DNA of 8,294 nucleotides from contig JAUXIU010000038.1 of assembly GCA_030620895.1 (NCBI GenBank), positions 1 to 8,294 of the forward strand. The letters run 5' to 3'. The translations under genes were made by a program, and so were the position numbers. Below are positions 5,164 to 8,294 of the stretch, one piece after another (the first letter of the stretch is position 1; each line of letters opens with the position of its first letter). Source of the stretch: Deltaproteobacteria bacterium. Its GTDB lineage: Bacteria > Desulfobacterota > GWC2-55-46 > S146-70 > JAUXIU01. The notes beneath the pieces are model-generated. The model did no database searches and was not told where the DNA came from. It saw nothing but the letters and a program-made list of their open reading frames with translations.

Positions 5164-6407
5164 ATCTCTAACTTCTCGTACAACCAGTTTAGAGATTGTC
5201 TTGCGACTACATAGAGACTCTGGGCCCATGCAAGGGGTATGTTGGAATTACGTCCTCCAGCTATATATAGTTCCGGGACCCTGCCATCATCAGTCATTAC
5301 AGATTCGAGCCTATCGAGATACATCTCTGATTTCTCGATCAGATCCTTCGGTATATCGGAGATGTCACCTGTTCTCATCTGCCTTATTGCGAGCTTGGAA
5401 AATGCAATGCTCAACCATGCAAAACCCAGCGGCCATTGAGCTTCGTTACCAAAGGGATGCTCCTGGTTAGAGCTATAGTACAAGTCACCTGGATATCGTA
5501 TGACACCTTTTTCCCTTACGAGGTTGTCTTCTATATTCTTCACGATCCTCATCGCATCTTCCCTTTTAATGATATTATACGGCCAGATAAGGCTGAGTTG
5601 CACAAAGTCATAAGCCCTTGACTCTGATTCTCTAGGAAGGATCTCTTTAAGGGCAGCACGGCCTGTTTCTATAAACTCCTCAGGGATAGGAACAATGTGG
5701 TGTATCTCCACCTTGTTCTTGTATTTACTATCGTAGTAGCCATCATCGTGCCACATGGTAAGCCCAGCAAGGACAGCACCTATACTGGATGAATGCCTCT
5801 CGGGACCCTCCTCCCATACCCCGAAATCGGGATCAGAGTGCCATCTTACCGTCGTTAGATAGAGCACTATGTCTCTCAAGAAGAGGAGTGTCTCTGTCTG
5901 GTCGGTCGTTATGGGGTTATGCCCCTTCTTTATAAGGTCTCCAGTCTTATAGAGAAATAGGCCGAAGATATCCAGCTGATGATGGCCCCAATCATCTGTT
6001 ATCTCCTCTAACGTGACTGGATGTATCCTGGCGTGTATTACCTCGCTGGCACAACTCCCGAGATAGTGCCTCTTCCTTGCACCTGCACATATCTTGTTTT
6101 TGTATTTGAGGAATATCCTCAATATAAGGCGATAACTCTCTATCATTTTATCATACGCCCCGATATACTCATTGGCATATGTCGCATACATAATATCCCT
6201 GAGCCAGAATACATTATACCTGTCTCCACTTTTTTCACCTTTATGTGGGGAGGCAAGATAACCGCCATTTAATTGCCTCAGACCCTCAAGATGGTAGTAT
6301 GCCACAATAAGCTTCTCCCTTGGGGTGAGTTCCCTAAATGTCCTATCTTTTAAGATAAGCTCCAGCGCCCTATCTTCCATCAGCATGGCTGCAACATCGC
6401 TTGGCAT
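5160..6407 (-). CDS. GH15-family / phosphorylase kinase alpha-like (alpha/alpha)6 protein
   Basis: 415 residues without a signal peptide, so probably cytoplasmic. The core matches the GH15 clan as seen in phosphorylase kinase alpha/beta subunits and glucoamylases: WLRDIMYATYANEY (68-81), DDWGHHQLDIFGLFLY (138-153), DPDFGVWEEGPERHSSSIG (192-210), and near the end GRVPELYIAGGRNSNIPLAWAQS. In glucoamylases the general acid is the Glu right after Trp in the WEE motif (here Glu199), and the base lies in a C-terminal E-x-Y (here Glu379), so both candidate catalytic acids are kept. The HSSS(I/V)G piece is closer to kinase subunits and their bacterial homologues than to secreted glucoamylase. Likely ligand: alpha-glucan or an alpha-glucoside. 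Start fixed by GGAGGT (6420-6415), 7 nt before the ATG. First gene of the minus-strand operon, overlapping the CDF gene by 4 nt. Confidence 0.85.
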   Translation of the reverse strand: MPSDVAAMLMEDRALELILKDRTFRELTPREKLIVAYYHLEGLRQLNGGYLASPHKGEKSGDRYNVFWLRDIMYATYANEYIGAYDKMIESYRLILRIFLKYKNKICAGARKRHYLGSCASEVIHARIHPVTLEEITDDWGHHQLDIFGLFLYKTGDLIKKGHNPITTDQTETLLFLRDIVLYLTTVRWHSDPDFGVWEEGPERHSSSIGAVLAGLTMWHDDGYYDSKYKNKVEIHHIVPIPEEFIETGRAALKEILPRESESRAYDFVQLSLIWPYNIIKREDAMRIVKNIEDNLVREKGVIRYPGDLYYSSNQEHPFGNEAQWPLGFAWLSIAFSKLAIRQMRTGDISDIPKDLIEKSEMYLDRLESVMTDDGRVPELYIAGGRNSNIPLAWAQSLYVVARQSLNWLYEKLEM

Positions 6408-6436
6408 ATAATTAACCTCCTTATTGCTTCGGCCTA

Positions 6437-6465
6437 ATATTAACCTAAGTGTTTATAGCAATCAA
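6437..6465 (-). promoter_or_regulatory. Promoter of the GH15-CDF operon
   Basis: Minus strand -35 TTGATT (6465-6460), 17-nt spacer, -10 TAATAT (6442-6437). This predicts a start near 6430 and a leader of about 20 nt that contains the GGAGGT site. It is divergent from the bcp promoter. Confidence 0.55.
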
Positions 6466-6534
6466 CGGTATTTTTGCAGACTTCTTATACTCTTGCCAAA
6501 GGAGTCCCCATTTTATCAAGGTGCCAGATGCTGC

Positions 6535-6562
6535 TTGAAAGGTTAAAAAAAATATGTAAAAT
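6535..6562 (+). promoter_or_regulatory. Promoter of the bcp-cupin pair
   Basis: -35 TTGAAA (6535-6540), 16-nt spacer, -10 TAAAAT (6557-6562). This puts a start at about 6569, shortly before the GGAGGT (6577-6582) of bcp. The A-rich spacer would favour a bent promoter. No OxyR- or PerR-like box was recognised nearby. Confidence 0.5.
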
Positions 6563-6588
6563 AGGGCATAAAACATGGAGGTAATAGC

Positions 6589-7053
6589 ATGCTTAAGAAA
6601 GGTGATAAGGCGCCAGATTTTTGCCTGGAGGGTGTAGACGAGAATGGAAAAGAAGGGAAATACCGAATTAAGGATTTCAGGGGAAAGAAGGTTGTCCTCT
6701 ACTTCTATCCGAAGGATAATACCCCTGGATGCACACAGGAGTCATGTGATTTCAGGGACAATATGGCTAAACTCCACAGAAATGGGGTTGTAATTCTGGG
6801 GGTCAGTCCTGATAATTTAAACTCTCACAAAAGGTTCCATGAGAAGCATGGCCTCAACTTCCCCCTTTTAAGCGATCCTTATAAGAGGATTGCCGGACTG
6901 TATGGGGCCTACGGCGAAAAGAAGATGTATGGAAAGATAACGAAGGGGATAATTAGATCAACCTTCATAATTGATGAAGATGAAAAGATAGCCAAGGCAT
7001 GGTATAAAGTGAAGGTAAAAGGGCACGTAGATGAGGTCTGCAGTGCCCTCTAA
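6589..7053 (+). CDS. bcp: Bcp/PrxQ-type thioredoxin-dependent thiol peroxidase
   Basis: 154 residues, the usual Bcp length. It reduces hydrogen peroxide and organic hydroperoxides in the cytoplasm with electrons from thioredoxin. The active site reads YPKDNTPGCTQESCDFRD: Cys48 is the peroxidatic cysteine, and Cys53, five residues on, is the resolving cysteine of the atypical 2-Cys PrxQ type. Also present are the family elements LKKGDKAPDF at the start, VILGVSPDN, FPLLSDP and RSTFIIDEDEKIAKAW. Start fixed by GGAGGT (6577-6582), 6 nt before the ATG. It leads a plus-strand pair with the cupin gene 21 nt downstream and is divergent from the GH15 gene. Extra Cys12 and Cys151 are not part of the known mechanism. 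Confidence 0.96.
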   Translation: MLKKGDKAPDFCLEGVDENGKEGKYRIKDFRGKKVVLYFYPKDNTPGCTQESCDFRDNMAKLHRNGVVILGVSPDNLNSHKRFHEKHGLNFPLLSDPYKRIAGLYGAYGEKKMYGKITKGIIRSTFIIDEDEKIAKAWYKVKVKGHVDEVCSAL

Positions 7054-7074
7054 TGCCTAATCTCATGGAACCAC

Positions 7075-7557
7075 ATGATCCGCATAAAGAAAGAATTAAT
7101 CGAAAGTCTAACAGAAGCCGCAAGGAGATCTTCCAGGAAGAGGATGAACTATAATCTCCATAAATCCATGGACGAGAATGTTCAAAGGTTCTTCAATGCC
7201 TTTGAGACCGATAGCTATGTCCGTCCCCACAGACATGTACAGCCAGGCAGGTTTGAGCTCTTTTTATGCATTAGAGGGAAAGGTGCCGCAATTATTTTCG
7301 CTGATGATGCTAATATCACTGACACTTCCATCCTCTCTCCAGAAGGAGAATGCATAGGGGTAGAGATACCTGACAACACCTGGCACACCATCATCGCCCT
7401 AAGTCCCGATACAGTCTTCTTTGAAGTGAAGGAAGGCCCGTATATGCCGATAGAGGATAAAGACTTTGCCCCGTGGGCACCCGATGCAGCAGATCCGGGA
7501 CATGTTGATTATTTGAAAAATCTGAGGGAAGCCATCCTGCTGAGGACTGGAAATTGA
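7075..7557 (+). CDS. WbuC-family cupin-fold metalloprotein
   Basis: 160 residues, one cupin domain. The WbuC pattern is clear: an N-terminal helix, RMNYNLHKSMDENVQRFFNA, then SYVRPHRH with His52 and His54, Glu61 in RFELF, a G-K-G turn, VEIPDNTWHTI with His104, and the family tail VKEGPYMPIEDKDFAPWAP. His52, His54, Glu61 and His104 are the expected metal ligands of a cupin (usually Fe, Mn or Zn). The family is named from an O-antigen cluster gene, but its reaction is not known. The ATG at 7075 has only a weak purine site (TGGAA). The start matches where family homology begins. The 21-nt gap to bcp and the shared direction suggest co-transcription. No clear terminator follows. Confidence 0.88.
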   Translation: MIRIKKELIESLTEAARRSSRKRMNYNLHKSMDENVQRFFNAFETDSYVRPHRHVQPGRFELFLCIRGKGAAIIFADDANITDTSILSPEGECIGVEIPDNTWHTIIALSPDTVFFEVKEGPYMPIEDKDFAPWAPDAADPGHVDYLKNLREAILLRTGN

Positions 7558-7585
7558 TTCTATTTTCACTCTACTTAAGAAAATC

Positions 7586-7633
7586 TTTTATACAGAACTG
7601 TATGCCATCAATTTATGACGTTGTGTATAGAAC
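7586..7633. repeat. Inverted repeat plus copy 2 of a 23-bp dispersed repeat
   Basis: TTTTATACAGAAC (7586-7598) faces GTTGTGTATAGAA (7620-7632). As RNA 12 of 13 positions can pair, counting one G-U, around a 21-nt loop. The right half belongs to 7611-7633, which is 21/23 identical to 2130-2152. The left arm is the exact reverse complement of 2139-2151. It lies between the cupin gene and galT, 58 nt before the galT start. It may be an operator, an mRNA hairpin or a small mobile-repeat remnant. No T run follows, so it is not a standard terminator. Confidence 0.55.
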
Positions 7634-7690
7634 GGTAAACAGACATTTAAGTTTATTGCCTAACCCAATATTCTATGTTATCTTTTGGCC

Positions 7691-8294
7691 ATGTCTGAGT
7701 TAAGGTTAAACCTCATTACAAGGGAGTGGGTCATTATCGCCAAGGAGCGTGCAAAGAGGCCAGAGGATTTTATAAAGACAAGTCCCAAGAAAAGTCTACA
7801 ACCCTATCTCCCTGATTGCCCCTTCTGCCCCGGGAATGAGTCAATGACGCCTCCAGAGACCTACAGGATATCAGGCAAGAAGGAGTGGAAGATAAGGGTT
7901 ACACCAAATAAGTTTTCAGCCCTCTCAATCTCTGGCACAAGGAAAAGACACTCTAACGGTGTGAAAAGGCTTGTAACAGGTGTCGGCATACATGAGGTCA
8001 TCATAGAGTCACCTTGCCACAATTCAGCAATCCCCACTATGCCTAAAGGTGATATAAATGATATTATAAAGACATATAAGAATAGATTTATAGACGCACA
8101 TAGCAACCCAAATGTCGGTCACGTGATAATATTCAAAAACCATGGTCCAGGGGCCGGGACGTCCCTGGAACATCCACATTCACAGCTAATTGGCTCGCCT
8201 GTAACACCTATACAGGTACGTTACAGGATGGAGGCATTTGTACACTTCTTTGATGATACTGGAAGGTGCATTTTATGTAAGACAATAGAGATGG
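7691..8294 (+). CDS. galT: Galactose-1-phosphate uridylyltransferase, N-terminal part (runs off right edge)
   Basis: ATG at 7691, open to the window edge (201 codons). GalT moves UMP from UDP-glucose to galactose-1-phosphate in the Leloir pathway through a uridylyl-histidine intermediate. Visible: the start SELRLNLITREWVIIAKERA, CPFCPGNE (Cys43, Cys46), ESPCHN (His110), and NHGPGAGTSLEHPHSQLIGSP. In this HPHSQ, His163 is the nucleophile, and His161 with Cys43, Cys46 and His110 matches the zinc ligands of E. coli GalT, so the enzyme looks active. A further CILC (Cys193, Cys196) near the edge is usual in the GalT subgroup of anaerobes and archaea. The start has no Shine-Dalgarno site, but homology begins exactly there. 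A weak TTGCCT/TATCTT pair (7659-7687) would give a nearly leaderless mRNA. Members of this subgroup may accept other hexose-1-phosphates. Confidence 0.92.
   Translation, partial: MSELRLNLITREWVIIAKERAKRPEDFIKTSPKKSLQPYLPDCPFCPGNESMTPPETYRISGKKEWKIRVTPNKFSALSISGTRKRHSNGVKRLVTGVGIHEVIIESPCHNSAIPTMPKGDINDIIKTYKNRFIDAHSNPNVGHVIIFKNHGPGAGTSLEHPHSQLIGSPVTPIQVRYRMEAFVHFFDDTGRCILCKTIEM

Noticed and set aside
5143..5229. Extended CDF N-terminus from the ATG at 5229
   Set aside because: It would overlap the conserved end of the GH15-like gene by 70 nt and adds a tail that CDF proteins do not have; the GTGA junction at 5163 or the ATG at 5142 fits better.
4715..5470. Plus-strand 251-codon frame opposite the CDF and GH15 genes
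   Set aside because: Antisense to two clear protein families and spanning their overlap; composition and lack of a ribosome site mark it as a shadow.
7861..8106. Minus-strand 81-codon frame inside galT
   Set aside because: Antisense to a strongly conserved part of GalT, including the zinc His110; no ribosome site or homology.

Overview
The window looks like a chromosomal stretch of a Gram-negative bacterium of moderate GC, rich in AGG and ATA codons. It codes for an outer-membrane-type RlpA lipoprotein and ordinary house-keeping enzymes. The gene mix and the short 'cgtgaatcgtgaatcg'-type intergenic repeats remind me of Nitrospirota or Desulfobacterota genomes. That placement is only an inference. 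I see no phage, plasmid, CRISPR, tRNA or rRNA.

Left part (1-1127): the 3' end of a citrate synthase gene (+) converges on rlpA (-), a lipoprotein with a double-psi beta-barrel lytic transglycosylase domain and a SPOR domain.

Region 1128-1598 lacks long genes but is the most interesting part. On the minus strand it holds, in order of transcription: a near-consensus sigma-70 promoter (1543-1515), a roughly 129-nt leader or small RNA with several inverted repeats and a clear Rho-independent terminator (1414-1380), then a strong Shine-Dalgarno site, a 29-codon gene for a Lys/Arg/Ala/Thr peptide (1318-1229), and a second strong terminator (1218-1174). It could be an attenuated leader plus gene, or an independent small RNA followed by a micro-gene.

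Minus-strand block 1599-6407: from a promoter at about 6465-6437 runs a GH15 / phosphorylase-kinase-alpha-like protein, overlapping by 4 nt a cation diffusion facilitator. After a 92-nt repeat-filled gap comes a DUF255 thioredoxin-fold protein of the YyaL/SPATA20 type, and then, across a 125-nt gap, a small DUF420 (CtaM/YozB-like) membrane protein.

Plus-strand block 6535-8294: a divergent promoter drives a Bcp-type peroxiredoxin, and 21 nt later a WbuC-type cupin. After a 133-nt gap with an inverted repeat comes a galactose-1-phosphate uridylyltransferase gene that runs off the right edge. A 23-bp sequence in the gap before galT recurs (21/23) in the gap between the DUF420 and YyaL genes. GH15 and GalT suggest storage or hexose carbohydrate metabolism. 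Bcp, YyaL and the metal exporter suggest redox and metal homeostasis. No single pathway ties the block together.
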